The notes under the pieces were generated by a model. The model had not been told where the DNA came from. It worked only from the letters and a program-made list of their open reading frames with translations, and did no database searches. The position numbers and the translations under genes are program-made. Below are positions 1 to 8,334 of a stretch of 49,452 nt of DNA, piece after piece. Positions within the stretch are counted from its first letter, which is position 1; every line of letters starts with the position of its first letter. The DNA is from an uncultured Ruminiclostridium sp. (GTDB lineage: Bacteria; Bacillota; Clostridia; Oscillospirales; Ruminococcaceae). Where the stretch lies: positions 1 to 49,452 of the forward strand of contig CANQXF010000017.1 in NCBI GenBank assembly GCA_947627695.1, read 5' to 3'.

Positions 1-2
1 CT

Positions 3-68
3 GTATATAATAAACTTGGTTATGTAGATGATAATGAACTTCATTTATCAAAACGAGTTAAGAGATAG
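3..68 (+). CDS. C-terminal end of a truncated upstream gene
   Basis: An open frame enters from the left edge and ends at TAG (66-68). It gives 21 residues ending ELHLSKRVKR. The fragment 'YNKLGYVDDNELHLSK' resembles the C-terminal strand of GNAT acetyltransferases (family knowledge, weak). A terminator-like hairpin follows at 131-159, consistent with a gene end. The fragment is too short for a firm assignment. Confidence 0.4.
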   Translation, partial: VYNKLGYVDDNELHLSKRVKR

Positions 69-130
69 TCAAATTCAGGTTTATCTGTCCGCTTAATTCC
101 AAGATCCACAATTACAATTTTATATGCAAA

Positions 131-159
131 GGCAGGCTTTTGAGTCTGCTTTTTGTTTT
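131..159 (+). terminator. Putative intrinsic terminator of the edge gene
   Basis: An imperfect hairpin (CAGGCT / AGTCTG, one G-T pair) is followed by CTTTTTGTTTTT. It lies about 65 bases after the partial gene's stop codon. The stem is short, so confidence is moderate. Confidence 0.45.
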
Positions 160-257
160 TATACATATACACGGTGACTATATAGGCGTTTGCTGTTGAT
201 TTAAATGTGGAGAGGGAGAGCAACGGATTTGGAGGGAAGGCGGTGGGGGTACGGAAA

Positions 258-397
258 GTTGTGCTTGTCTGGGGCGGCGAAGCCGCGGTCTGCGCGCAAA
301 GCGCGCAGACCTGATGATTTTGCGAAGCAAAATCATCACTTTTGTTTGGGCGAAGCCCAAACAAAAGGCGGCTTCGCCGCCCCCAGACCAGCACAAC
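258..397 (+). repeat. Gapless four-way-junction palindromic element
   Basis: The outer arms 258-286 and 368-397 pair over about 28 bp with one mismatch and one bulge. They enclose three abutting perfect hairpins: 287-311 (11 bp, loop AAA), 312-338 (12 bp, loop GAA) and 339-367 (13 bp, loop GAA). No base is left unpaired at the junction. GCGAAGC-type tips recur and resemble those in the modules at 49.13-49.33 kb. No credible coding frame was found; open frames here are by-products of the palindromes. It could be a REP/MITE-like element or a structured RNA. Confidence 0.85.
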
Positions 398-630
398 ACC
401 CTCTCTGAACCCACCACCCTCCCTGTACAACAGACCCCCACAACAAAAAAATCCACAAACCACCCTCCCTTTTCTTCACACTCTAACTATTTCCGACAAA
501 TTCCACCTGCAATTTTTGTGTAACACGCTGAAAATTAAAAAATCCTGTCAAAAATAAAGGAGAAAGCAACACAAAAAAGGTATATATAAACAGAAAGGCA
601 AATTACGCTCACCGAAAGGACTTGACATAA
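398..630. other. Non-coding leader region of the dgt-dnaG-rpoD operon
   Basis: This AC-rich then AT-rich stretch has no credible gene. A TATATAA sequence near 582-588 could be a -10 for the downstream operon, but I see no convincing -35. The ribosome-binding site of dgt (GAAAGGA) lies near 614-620. Confidence 0.4.
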
Positions 631-1629
631 ATGCTGCCAAGAGAGGTCACATTAAAAAACGAAGAGATAATGCTCTCCCCATATGCCTGCAAAAGCGCTG
701 ACGCAGGAAAACGTATGCGTGAAGAGGAGCCCTGCCCCATACGTACCGACTTTCAGCGTGACAGGGACAGGATAATCCACTGCAATTCATTCAGAAGATT
801 AAAGCATAAGACTCAGGTTTTCCTTATCCCCAAATCCGACCACTACCGCACCCGCCTGACCCATACCCTTGAGGTATCCCAGATCGCCCGCACAATAGCA
901 CGGGCATTGCGGCTGAACGAGGACCTTACCGAGGCGATAGCTTTGGGACACGACTTAGGTCACACCCCATTCGGGCACGACGGTGAAAGAGTGCTGGACA
1001 AGCTGTGCGGCGGCTTCAAGCATTACGAGCAAAGCGTAAGGCTGGTGGAAGTGGTGGAAAAGGACGGACAGGGGCTTAACCTCACCCCGCAGGTAAAGGA
1101 CGGCATACTTTGCCATACCAATATGACGGCTCAGACGCTGGAGGGCGTGGTGGTAAAGTTTTCCGACAAGATAGCCTATATCAATCACGACATAGAGGAC
1201 GCCATAAGAGGCGGCGTATTGACGGAGGAGGAATTGCCCCGTGAGGCGACCGATCTTCTGGGGCACACAAAGTCCCAGCGCATAACCTCCCTCATCACGT
1301 CAATAATCAAAAACAGCGCCGACAAACCCGAAATAACCTATGACCCTGAAACTCAGGCGGCTCACGACCTGTTAAGGAGCTATATGTTCCAGAATGTTTA
1401 TTATTCCTCCGCCGCCACTCCCGAAAAGGAAAAGGCGTGCAAGGTGGTGGAATATCTGTTCGGACATTTCTGCGAAAAGCCTGAGGAAATGCCGCCCCTG
1501 TATATACGCTTAGGGGAGGAATACGGCGTTCAGCGTGCAGTCTGCGACTACATTTCGGGAATGACCGACGATTTCGCCGTAGATCTGTTTAAAGAATTGT
1601 TTATACCAAAGCCCTGGATAGCTTATTGA
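631..1629 (+). CDS. dgt: dGTP triphosphohydrolase-like HD protein
   Basis: A 332-residue HD-superfamily dNTP triphosphohydrolase, the family that cleaves dGTP to deoxyguanosine and tripolyphosphate and adjusts dNTP pools. Visible motifs are 'HYRTRLTHTLEVSQIARTIA', then 'ALGHDLGHTPFGHDGE' (HD metal centre) near residues 108-123, and 'FSDKIAYINHDIEDA'. The C-terminus carries 'VCDYISGMTD', typical of the family. The first ATG has GAAAGGA upstream, and the N-terminus 'LSPYACKS..EEEPCPIRTDFQRDRDRI' is at the usual distance. dnaG follows after 32 bases; dgt-dnaG-rpoD is a common clostridial arrangement, so this is the housekeeping copy. A second, divergent dNTPase is at 45571-47448. Confidence 0.92.
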   Translation: MLPREVTLKNEEIMLSPYACKSADAGKRMREEEPCPIRTDFQRDRDRIIHCNSFRRLKHKTQVFLIPKSDHYRTRLTHTLEVSQIARTIARALRLNEDLTEAIALGHDLGHTPFGHDGERVLDKLCGGFKHYEQSVRLVEVVEKDGQGLNLTPQVKDGILCHTNMTAQTLEGVVVKFSDKIAYINHDIEDAIRGGVLTEEELPREATDLLGHTKSQRITSLITSIIKNSADKPEITYDPETQAAHDLLRSYMFQNVYYSSAATPEKEKACKVVEYLFGHFCEKPEEMPPLYIRLGEEYGVQRAVCDYISGMTDDFAVDLFKELFIPKPWIAY

Positions 1630-1661
1630 ACCGATTTTGAAGCAACTGGAGGTGAGAATAT

Positions 1662-3422
1662 ATGCCGCTGCCCGAACAGTTCATTGAACAGGTGAAGGAC
1701 GCTAATGAAATATCCTCTGTTTTCTCCTCCTACCTTCCATTAAAAAGGGCGGGGCGGGACAATGTGTGCCTTTGCCCATTCCACTCGGAAAAAACTCCCT
1801 CCTGCCACATTTACACCGACAGTCAGAGCTTTTACTGCTTCGGCTGTGGGGCGGGCGGAGACGTGATAAACTTTATCCGCCTTATGGAACACCTTGACTA
1901 CGTTGAGAGCGTGAAGTTCCTTGCTCAGCGGGCGGGGATACCTATGCCCGACGACGGCGGGGACAAAACCTCGATGATAAAACAGCGTATGCTGGAGATA
2001 AACCGTGAGGCGGCAAGATTTTACCGTGACGTGCTTATCTCGGAGAAAGGGCGTGAGGGCTGGATATATCTTCGTGAACGTCAGCTTTCCGAGAATACTA
2101 TACGAAAATACGGTCTCGGCTACGCCCCCGACGAATGGGGAGCGCTGAAAAAACATATGCTTGCCAAAGGCTTTCGTGAGCAGGAGCTTATCGACGCCGC
2201 CCTGCTGGTGAGAAGTCAGAAAAGCAACAACACGTACGACAAATTCCGACATCGTGTGATGTTCCCAATAATCGACAGGCGGGGAAACATAATCGCTTTC
2301 GGCGGGAGAACGCTGGAGCCCGACGCTCCCGCAAAATATCTGAACAGCGACGAAACGGCGGTGTTCCACAAGCGGAGCAATCTGTTCAGCCTGAATTTCG
2401 CAAAGAACACAAAGGAAAAATTCCTCATTCTCTGCGAGGGGTATATGGACGTTATCAGCCTTAATCAGGCGGGCTTCGACAACGCTGTGGCGACGCTGGG
2501 AACGGCAATAACTCCAGAGCAGGCAAGACTTATGCGGCAATACTGCGAGGAAGTGGTGATAAGCTACGACAGCGACGGAGCAGGGCAAAAGGCGACGATG
2601 AAAGCCATAAACCTGCTTAGCGACGCAGGCGTTGACGCAAGAGTTTTGCAGATGACAGGGGCAAAGGACCCTGACGAATATGTTAAGAAATACGGACCCG
2701 ACGGCTTCAGGACGCTGATAAGGCAGGCGGGCGGAGCTATCAGCTTTGAGCTTAAAAAGCTGACCATAGGGCTTGATATGGAATCCCCCGAGGGACGAGC
2801 CTCCTATCTGAAAAAGGCGATAGTCCTGCTGGCTCAGGTGGAAAGCAGGATAGACCGTATGGTGTACGTCAGCGATACCGCAAAGCTGTGCGGTATGACC
2901 CCCGCCGAGATAGAAAAGGCGGTGGAGGAGCGCCGCCGTTACAACAGCAAAGCGGCTCAGAAGCAGGAGCGACAGGAGATAATCAATCCGGGGCGCAATT
3001 CACAGACTGTGAGAGAGCTGAAGCTGTCCCCCGAGGACAAGGCTCAAAGAGGGATAATCGCCTTTATGCTCCACTCACCCGATTATCTGAAAAGGGTGGA
3101 GGAACGGATAACTGCTGAATATTTCCCCACGGAATTATACAAAAAAATGTACAGTATCATTGCAAACCGCATTAAAAACGGGGATTCCCTTGATATATCC
3201 TCCATCGGCGACGAATTTTCAGCGGAGGAGGTGGGAAGAATAACGGGTATAATAAGCGAAAACAACCTTCTTCCCTACCAGAAAGAACGCCTTTACGAGT
3301 ACATAACCGTACTGGAAAAATATCACGACAAATACTTCGGTAAAAAACCTGAGGAGATGACAGACAGCGAATTACTGGAGCAGATGGAAAAGCTGAGGAA
3401 AGAAAAAACCAAAAAGACCTGA
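1662..3422 (+). CDS. dnaG: DNA primase DnaG
   Basis: A 586-residue replicative primase that makes RNA primers at the fork and works with the DnaB helicase. The N-terminal CHC2 zinc-binding domain is visible ('[11 protein letters not shown]' then '[12 protein letters not shown]', about residues 38-66). The TOPRIM core follows with '[17 protein letters not shown]' and '[13 protein letters not shown]', the acidic metal-binding motifs. The C-terminal part is the helicase-binding region. ATG with GGAGGTG upstream sets the start. It is the middle gene of the dgt-dnaG-rpoD operon. Length and motifs are normal. Confidence 0.97.
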   Translation: MPLPEQFIEQVKDANEISSVFSSYLPLKRAGRDNVCLCPFHSEKTPSCHIYTDSQSFYCFGCGAGGDVINFIRLMEHLDYVESVKFLAQRAGIPMPDDGGDKTSMIKQRMLEINREAARFYRDVLISEKGREGWIYLRERQLSENTIRKYGLGYAPDEWGALKKHMLAKGFREQELIDAALLVRSQKSNNTYDKFRHRVMFPIIDRRGNIIAFGGRTLEPDAPAKYLNSDETAVFHKRSNLFSLNFAKNTKEKFLILCEGYMDVISLNQAGFDNAVATLGTAITPEQARLMRQYCEEVVISYDSDGAGQKATMKAINLLSDAGVDARVLQMTGAKDPDEYVKKYGPDGFRTLIRQAGGAISFELKKLTIGLDMESPEGRASYLKKAIVLLAQVESRIDRMVYVSDTAKLCGMTPAEIEKAVEERRRYNSKAAQKQERQEIINPGRNSQTVRELKLSPEDKAQRGIIAFMLHSPDYLKRVEERITAEYFPTELYKKMYSIIANRIKNGDSLDISSIGDEFSAEEVGRITGIISENNLLPYQKERLYEYITVLEKYHDKYFGKKPEEMTDSELLEQMEKLRKEKTKKT

Positions 3423-3442
3423 TAAGAAAGGAACGGCAAAAT

Positions 3443-4525
3443 ATGACGGAAAACGGAAAAAACGTTATCGACGAGCTTCTTGAACACGGCAAAAAGGAGG
3501 GAAAGCTCACCACAAAGGAGATAAACGACGCGCTTGAGGATCAGGACGTCGACGTAGAGCAGATAAACAGGCTGTACGACGACTTTGAGAGCAACAATAT
3601 TGAGATCGTGGACGATTTTATTGCAGACGAGGACCTGGACAGCGCCCTTGAATTTACAGGGGAGGAAGACGACGCGTCGCTTGCCGCCGAGGGTATCACC
3701 ATCGACGACCCTGTAAAGATATATCTCAAGGAGATAGGCAGAGTCCCCCTGCTCACTCCCGAAGAGGAGATCGAGCTTGCAGAGCGCAAGTGCCAGGGCG
3801 ACCAGTTTGCGCGCAAGCGCCTGACCGAGGCGAACCTGCGACTGGTAGTCAGCATAGCAAAAAGATACGTGGGGCGCGGTATGCAGTTCCTTGACCTGAT
3901 ACAGGAGGGGAATATGGGACTTATCAAGGCGGTGGAAAAGTTCGACTACCGCAAGGGCTACAAGTTCTCCACCTACGCTACCTGGTGGATAAGGCAGGCG
4001 ATAACAAGAGCCATTGCCGACCAGGCAAGGACTATCCGTATCCCCGTTCACATGGTGGAAACGATAACGAAGGTGAAAAAGACCTCCAGCCAGCTCCTCC
4101 ACAAAAACGGACACGAGCCCAGCGCTGAAGAGATAGCAGACGAGCTGAACCTGCCTGTTGACAGAGTTAGGGAGATACTCAGGATAAGTCAGGACCCCGT
4201 TTCCCTTGAAACGCCTATCGGCGAGGAGGAGGACAGCCACCTGGGCGACTTTATCCCCGACGAGCTTGCCCCTGCTCCCGCAGAGGTGGCGTCGCTGTCA
4301 TTGCTGAAGGAACAGCTTGACGAGGTCCTCGGTACTCTTACCGAGCGTGAGGAAAAGGTTTTGCGCCTGCGTTTCGGTCTTGAGGACGGCAGGTCCAGGA
4401 CCCTTGAAGAGGTGGGACAGCGTTTTGACGTCACCCGTGAGCGCATACGCCAGATAGAGGCAAAGGCTTTGCGCAAGCTGCGCCACCCTTCCAGAAGCAA
4501 AAAGCTGAAGGACTTTCTTGACTGA
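3443..4525 (+). CDS. rpoD: Primary sigma factor RpoD/SigA
   Basis: A 360-residue principal sigma factor. An acidic region 1.1 precedes '[21 protein letters not shown]' (region 1.2). Region 2 carries '[21 protein letters not shown]' and '[21 protein letters not shown]', which bind and melt the -10. Region 4.2 carries '[22 protein letters not shown]', which binds the -35. It starts 20 bases after dnaG with AAGGAACGG upstream. TTGACA/TATAAT promoters elsewhere in the window (8032, 8266, 17106) fit this factor. Confidence 0.97.
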   Translation: MTENGKNVIDELLEHGKKEGKLTTKEINDALEDQDVDVEQINRLYDDFESNNIEIVDDFIADEDLDSALEFTGEEDDASLAAEGITIDDPVKIYLKEIGRVPLLTPEEEIELAERKCQGDQFARKRLTEANLRLVVSIAKRYVGRGMQFLDLIQEGNMGLIKAVEKFDYRKGYKFSTYATWWIRQAITRAIADQARTIRIPVHMVETITKVKKTSSQLLHKNGHEPSAEEIADELNLPVDRVREILRISQDPVSLETPIGEEEDSHLGDFIPDELAPAPAEVASLSLLKEQLDEVLGTLTEREEKVLRLRFGLEDGRSRTLEEVGQRFDVTRERIRQIEAKALRKLRHPSRSKKLKDFLD

Positions 4526-4573
4526 TATCGTTTGATGTTTGGAAAGCTCCTTACATAGAGAGGATATTTATAA

Positions 4574-4990
4574 ATGCATATAACACTTGAAACGGATTAC
4601 GCAGTGAGAATAGTGAACACTCTCGCCAAGGAACGGGAAACGGGAGAGAAAAAGCGGCTGGACGCAGGCACTATCTCAAGCAGGACGGAGGTTCCTCCCC
4701 GATTTGCGCTGAAAATACTGCGCAAGCTGGTAAGCGGCGGGATAGTCAAAAGCTACAAGGGGGTCTACGGCGGGTATGAGCTGGCGGGTTCTCCTGCCAA
4801 TATCTCCATTTACGACGTTATTGAAACGGTGGAGGGAGAATATCGTTTCAGCCGCTGTCTTTCCGACGAATACAGCTGCGGCTGCGGCAGCGACGGTCTG
4901 CCCTGCAATTACCGCCGCGTGTTTGCGGAGGTGACTCAGCTTGTAAAGGATTATCTGAAACAACAGACCTTTGATAAGCTGGTTAAGTAA
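4574..4990 (+). CDS. Rrf2-family (IscR/NsrR-like) transcriptional regulator
   Basis: A 138-residue winged-helix regulator that begins 'MHITLETDYAVRIVNTLA', the Rrf2 signature. A recognition helix region 'EVPPRFALKILRKLV' and a wing 'SYKGVYGGYELA' follow. The C-terminal half has a cysteine cluster ('RCLSDEYSCGCGSDGLPC'), which in this family often ligates an Fe-S cluster sensing iron, redox or NO. The cysteine number and spacing differ from classical IscR, so the exact cofactor is uncertain. It lies 48 bases after rpoD and ends at a strong terminator (5012-5040), so it may be the last gene of the same operon. Confidence 0.88.
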   Translation: MHITLETDYAVRIVNTLAKERETGEKKRLDAGTISSRTEVPPRFALKILRKLVSGGIVKSYKGVYGGYELAGSPANISIYDVIETVEGEYRFSRCLSDEYSCGCGSDGLPCNYRRVFAEVTQLVKDYLKQQTFDKLVK

Positions 4991-5011
4991 AAACGTTATT
5001 TTTAAAATAAA

Positions 5012-5040
5012 AAAGTGCTGATAAAATTTATCAGCACTTT
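5012..5040. terminator. Strong intrinsic terminator, probably bidirectional
   Basis: A near-perfect inverted repeat AAAGTGCTGATAAA / TTTATCAGCACTTT lies between the convergent Rrf2 and GGDEF genes. T-rich tails on both sides suit both transcripts. Confidence 0.9.
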
Positions 5041-5057
5041 TTCTTATTATACTAATT

Positions 5058-7052
5058 TCAGAATATCGTATTGCCGGAATCAAGACCGCTTCCACTGTCA
5101 GGCTCGTAAATGTGGTAGTTTGCCTTACCGTTCTTCTTAACGAAGTACATCGCCTCGTCCGCCTGACCTACCAGCGTTTCGGCGTCAGCGCCGTTCTCGT
5201 TGATAAGGGAGATACCTATTGAAACCTGAACGTTAAGGATAGCGCCTGCCGCTTCGCACTTGTAGCCCGAATACATCTTGTCGATAATGCTCATTGCAAA
5301 ATCACTGCTGTTTTCGGAAAGCTCGGAGTCGGTGGAGCAAAGTACAAATTCGTCGCCGCCGAAACGTCCCGCTATGCCCTTATCGCCTATGCAGTCCTTC
5401 AGCAGGTCGGCAACGTACTTGATGACCTCGTCGCCCACGTTGTGACCGTAACGGTCGTTGATGAACTTGAAGTCGTCCACGTCGATGAAGAAGATAGCGA
5501 AGGTCTCCTCAGGTCTTCTTCTGTCGATTATCTTTTGCAGCTCACGCAGGAAGGTACTTCTGTTGTAAAGCTGTGACAGGAAGTCATAGCTTGCTTTCTG
5601 TGAAAGCTGGAGAGAGGTATTCTTCTTGCCTGTGATATCCGTGAGAACGCCTATAACTCCGTTTATAGTGCCGTTCTTGCTGACTACTGCTTTTACCTTC
5701 AGCTCTATCCAGATGTCGTTGCCGTCCTTATTCTTCATAAGGTACTCGCTTTCGACCTTTTCACGGTCGTTGTTCAGCAATGCGTTCATATCCCTGACGT
5801 AATGCTTTGCGTCCCCCTCGTCCATTATGGAATCAAGGAAGTTGCCGTCTGTAAGGGTAACCTTTGTTGCATCAAAGTCGAATACCTGGCTGAAGTTTTT
5901 GGACAGGTACATTTTCTTTGTTTCAATGTCCCACTCGAACAGTAAATTCTTGGAAAGCTCCGCGATAGTCCTGTGTACGTCCTCGGATACGTAAGCGTCG
6001 TCCAGCAGGTCGTTGAATGCCTCGGTAACTATCTGATACTCATATGTGGAGAAGTTGGGCAGGCGCTTTGTGCGGTCGCCCGCATTTATCTCGGACATAG
6101 TGGCGGTTATGGTGCCTATGGGCGAAATTGCACGGCGGTAAATTGCAAACGCTATCAATGCGTCGATCACCAGGAATGCGCTCAATACCACGAAGCCGAA
6201 CATAATGGGGAATACAAGCTCGCTCGTAGCGTTGGAGGTGGGGTAAGTTCCTACCCATACCCAGTCGCTGTTTTCTATTCTGCCGTAAGAGCCGCAGTAT
6301 CCGCCCTCGGAGAATGCGATAAATCTCTTTTCCTCGCTTAAAGCGGAAAGCATTTCATCGGTAAATTCTCTCACCGCAACGCCCTCGCCGTCACGGGCTA
6401 TCTCTCCGCCTGCGTTTATCTTGTTTTTCTTGCCGTCTATCAGCATTATCTTTCCTTCGTTTTTGAAGAAAGTGGCATTTGCAAGGCTTTCATTCAGCTT
6501 TGCAGCGTCAAGCGCCGCCGCGATATAGCCTGTCGCTCCTGTGGGAGCCGCTACCGCCTGAGTAACGTATACGATATGCGTGCCGTATTTTGAATCGTCC
6601 ACGAACAGCGGGCTTATGTAAACGCCGCCGTTGCCCGCAGCATTTTTCATATCGTCGTCGTAGCCCTCAAACAGCGTCTGCGCCATCGGGATCTCGCTTT
6701 TGGCGTTGGTTATAACGTTGCCGTTGCTGTCGGTGATGAGCACGTCAATGACGTTTTCGCCTGCGGCAATATCGCTTATGATACTGTCTACCCTGTCCTT
6801 TATGGCGGTGTAATCCCCGCCTGCGGCGTGCCTGATGTCGTCGTTTTTCGCAAGGACTGACAGCTCGCCCTCAACGCTCTCGAAAAAGAGCGACTGAGTT
6901 TTTGCCTCAACGTAAGCCGCAGCGGCGGAATCCTCCACCAGCATATCGGTGTAAAAGCCGGTGTACAGCGACGTTCCCACAACTCCCACGATAAGCGCGG
7001 GCAAAACGATAGACGTCACTATCAGTATCTTGAAAATGGTTTTCAGCTTCAT
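5058..7052 (-). CDS. Membrane diguanylate cyclase (CACHE-HAMP-PAS-GGDEF)
   Basis: A 664-residue sensor enzyme predicted to make cyclic di-GMP from two GTP. Order: membrane segment (about 9-31), extracytoplasmic CACHE-like sensor (about 35-275), second membrane segment (about 278-305), HAMP (about 306-360), PAS/PAC (about 365-475, ending 'GVIGVLTDITGKK'), and a GGDEF domain whose active site 'RFGGDEF' is intact (563-569). The inhibitory RxxD I-site is absent (Gly at both key positions), so product inhibition by that route is not expected. A PilZ effector gene lies just upstream in the same direction. The start ATG is followed by a typical N-terminal signal anchor. Confidence 0.92.
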   Translation of the reverse strand: MKLKTIFKILIVTSIVLPALIVGVVGTSLYTGFYTDMLVEDSAAAAYVEAKTQSLFFESVEGELSVLAKNDDIRHAAGGDYTAIKDRVDSIISDIAAGENVIDVLITDSNGNVITNAKSEIPMAQTLFEGYDDDMKNAAGNGGVYISPLFVDDSKYGTHIVYVTQAVAAPTGATGYIAAALDAAKLNESLANATFFKNEGKIMLIDGKKNKINAGGEIARDGEGVAVREFTDEMLSALSEEKRFIAFSEGGYCGSYGRIENSDWVWVGTYPTSNATSELVFPIMFGFVVLSAFLVIDALIAFAIYRRAISPIGTITATMSEINAGDRTKRLPNFSTYEYQIVTEAFNDLLDDAYVSEDVHRTIAELSKNLLFEWDIETKKMYLSKNFSQVFDFDATKVTLTDGNFLDSIMDEGDAKHYVRDMNALLNNDREKVESEYLMKNKDGNDIWIELKVKAVVSKNGTINGVIGVLTDITGKKNTSLQLSQKASYDFLSQLYNRSTFLRELQKIIDRRRPEETFAIFFIDVDDFKFINDRYGHNVGDEVIKYVADLLKDCIGDKGIAGRFGGDEFVLCSTDSELSENSSDFAMSIIDKMYSGYKCEAAGAILNVQVSIGISLINENGADAETLVGQADEAMYFVKKNGKANYHIYEPDSGSGLDSGNTIF

Positions 7053-7129
7053 AGCTTTTCCCTTCCGTTTTTATGAGGACAGTGCCTCTTATTTTTCCGA
7101 AGGAACGCACTGCGTTACTGCCTGCGCCT

Positions 7130-7801
7130 TCATTGTTTTTTATCGTCGTTCAGCTTGTCAAGCTGTACCTGAAACACATACTTTGCAAAATTTTCCTCCG
7201 TGGAGGGAGCAACGTTGATAAATCTGCAGCCGTAGCCTATGACTTCGCCGTCGGCGGTCTCCTGGAGCCTTAATATCTCGGCGGAAACATCAACCGCGTT
7301 TCCCTTCATATCTACCGTAAGAAACAGCTTGTCGTTGGTCAGCAGGTCCTCGTCGCATATGCAAAGGAACATTCCGCCTATGCTGATGTCCTTTATCTTC
7401 GCCACTGCGGGCGTTTTCAGTATGTGCTGTACTCCTCCCCTGTCGATAGCGTTTATCACACAGTCAAGGTCGGTCTGCACTTTATAGTATTTTCTGCGCT
7501 CCTCCATGACCTGCCCTCTTGCGGTCCTCACCACTATGTCCATTTGCTGAGCCGTGGACTGACGGGCAAAGGCGGGATATTTTATCCTTTCGCCTGTGGT
7601 CATATACAGAATTACCGATACCTCGCTGTTGCGGGGAAGTTCCGGCAGTCCGTCGCTCTTGACGGTAAGCACGGTCTCGCTGCGCCCTGTCACCTTGTTG
7701 GTAAGATTAGCTATACCAAACTGCTCCCCTTCGGCTGACACGAGCAGCTTGCCCTCGCCGTCAAGCACCTCTGCCTTTCCTACTCGTTCTTTTGAGATCA
7801 T
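7130..7801 (-). CDS. PilZ-domain cyclic-di-GMP receptor (YcgR-like)
   Basis: A 223-residue protein with an N-terminal YcgR-like beta-barrel (about 1-95) and a PilZ domain. The PilZ motifs are degenerate at the first site ('ERRKYYKV', 101-108; the second Arg of RxxxR is Lys107) and intact at the second ('DISIGG', D138-S140-G143). PilZ proteins bind c-di-GMP and alter motility, adhesion or secretion. The gene precedes the GGDEF enzyme by 77 bases on the same strand, suggesting a producer/receptor pair. The start has GAGGTGAGG upstream. c-di-GMP binding is likely but needs testing because of the Lys. Confidence 0.85.
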   Translation of the reverse strand: MISKERVGKAEVLDGEGKLLVSAEGEQFGIANLTNKVTGRSETVLTVKSDGLPELPRNSEVSVILYMTTGERIKYPAFARQSTAQQMDIVVRTARGQVMEERRKYYKVQTDLDCVINAIDRGGVQHILKTPAVAKIKDISIGGMFLCICDEDLLTNDKLFLTVDMKGNAVDVSAEILRLQETADGEVIGYGCRFINVAPSTEENFAKYVFQVQLDKLNDDKKQ

Positions 7802-7865
7802 TTGTCTGCCTCACCTCAAAACAGATTATTTCATATTATTTTCAACAGGAATATTGGTCCCTTGT

Positions 7866-7894
7866 TTGACAACAGATAAGTATACTATTATATT
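7866..7894 (+). promoter_or_regulatory. Possible sigma-A promoter
   Basis: TTGACA (7866-7871) is separated by 17 bases from TATATT (7889-7894). It points toward the small RNA region, and no gene follows before 8032. It could be a chance match in AT-rich sequence. Between 7895 and 8031 I see only an imperfect GTGGG/CCCAC hairpin (about 7986-8013). Confidence 0.35.
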
Positions 7895-8031
7895 ATACAT
7901 TAAAGTTTCAAATAAATCAAGAGAATTTGTAAAAAATAGCTGAACTTTTTTTGCCGCTTAATTTTAAACCTGCTTAAATCCTATTGTGGGGAGCTTGCCG
8001 CAAAAAATTCCCACCTCAGCCGTTTTTTCTG

Positions 8032-8060
8032 TTGACAATTTTTTCAAAGGGAGTTATAAT
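8032..8060 (+). promoter_or_regulatory. Consensus sigma-A promoter of a small RNA
   Basis: A perfect TTGACA (8032-8037), 17-base spacer and TATAAT (8055-8060). Transcription should begin near 8067. The next translated gene has its own promoter further on, so this one drives the non-coding stretch up to the terminator at 8216-8256. Confidence 0.85.
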
Positions 8061-8066
8061 ATATTC

Positions 8067-8256
8067 ATACCGCTAATTCGGGTAAAATATGATGACAGCC
8101 GACCATTGACGAAAAGACGTACTGCCGAACGGGAGCATATGTCGACTGCTGCTTTCCTAAGCGCCTCGCCGAACTCGCCGCTTTTCGGACGGTGAAAATC
8201 CAGAATTACTATACATAAACCTCTCTGTTACTCAGAACAGAGAGGTTTACTTTTTT
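8067..8256 (+). ncRNA. Putative ~190-nt orphan structured RNA
   Basis: A consensus promoter and a 14-bp intrinsic terminator delimit a ~190-nt transcript with no credible reading frame. Internal structure includes a TAATTC / GAATTA pairing between 8074-8079 and 8203-8208, and a CCGAA/TTCGG hairpin around 8169-8188. The sequence does not match the core motifs I know for SRP RNA, tmRNA, RNase P or common riboswitches. It is in the size range of 6S RNA, but I cannot show that fold. It could be a trans-acting small RNA or an attenuating leader for GH127. Confidence 0.6.
8216..8256 (+). terminator. Strong intrinsic terminator of the small RNA
   Basis: A perfect 14-bp stem (8216-8229 with 8236-8249, core AACCTCTCTGTT) with a 6-base loop is followed by CTTTTTT. 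It separates the small RNA from the GH127 promoter that begins at 8266. Confidence 0.93.
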
Positions 8257-8265
8257 CCACATATG

Positions 8266-8295
8266 TTGACAGCCGCAGGCTGTCCGTATTATAAT
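8266..8295 (+). promoter_or_regulatory. Sigma-A promoter of the GH127 gene
   Basis: TTGACA (8266-8271), 18-base spacer and TATAAT (8290-8295). It lies after the terminator and 40 bases before the GH127 start codon. An inverted repeat CAGCCGCAGGCTG (8270-8282) sits in the spacer and could bind a regulator. Confidence 0.85.
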
Positions 8296-8334
8296 ATTTG
8301 TATCTCTTATTATCTGAAGCGAGGAGCAAAAATT

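Noticed and set aside
41-463. Open frames across the left-edge palindromes on both strands
   Set aside because: They run through gapless inverted repeats, have low-complexity Pro/Gly-rich products and lack ribosome sites.
8067-8256. Cobalamin or FMN riboswitch
   Set aside because: Only a GGTGAAAATCC string resembles those cores; the other conserved blocks are missing and it lies at the 3' end of the transcript.
8263-8334. Longer start for the GH127 gene
   Set aside because: It lies within the -35/-10 promoter (8266-8295), and a good ribosome site precedes the ATG at 8335.
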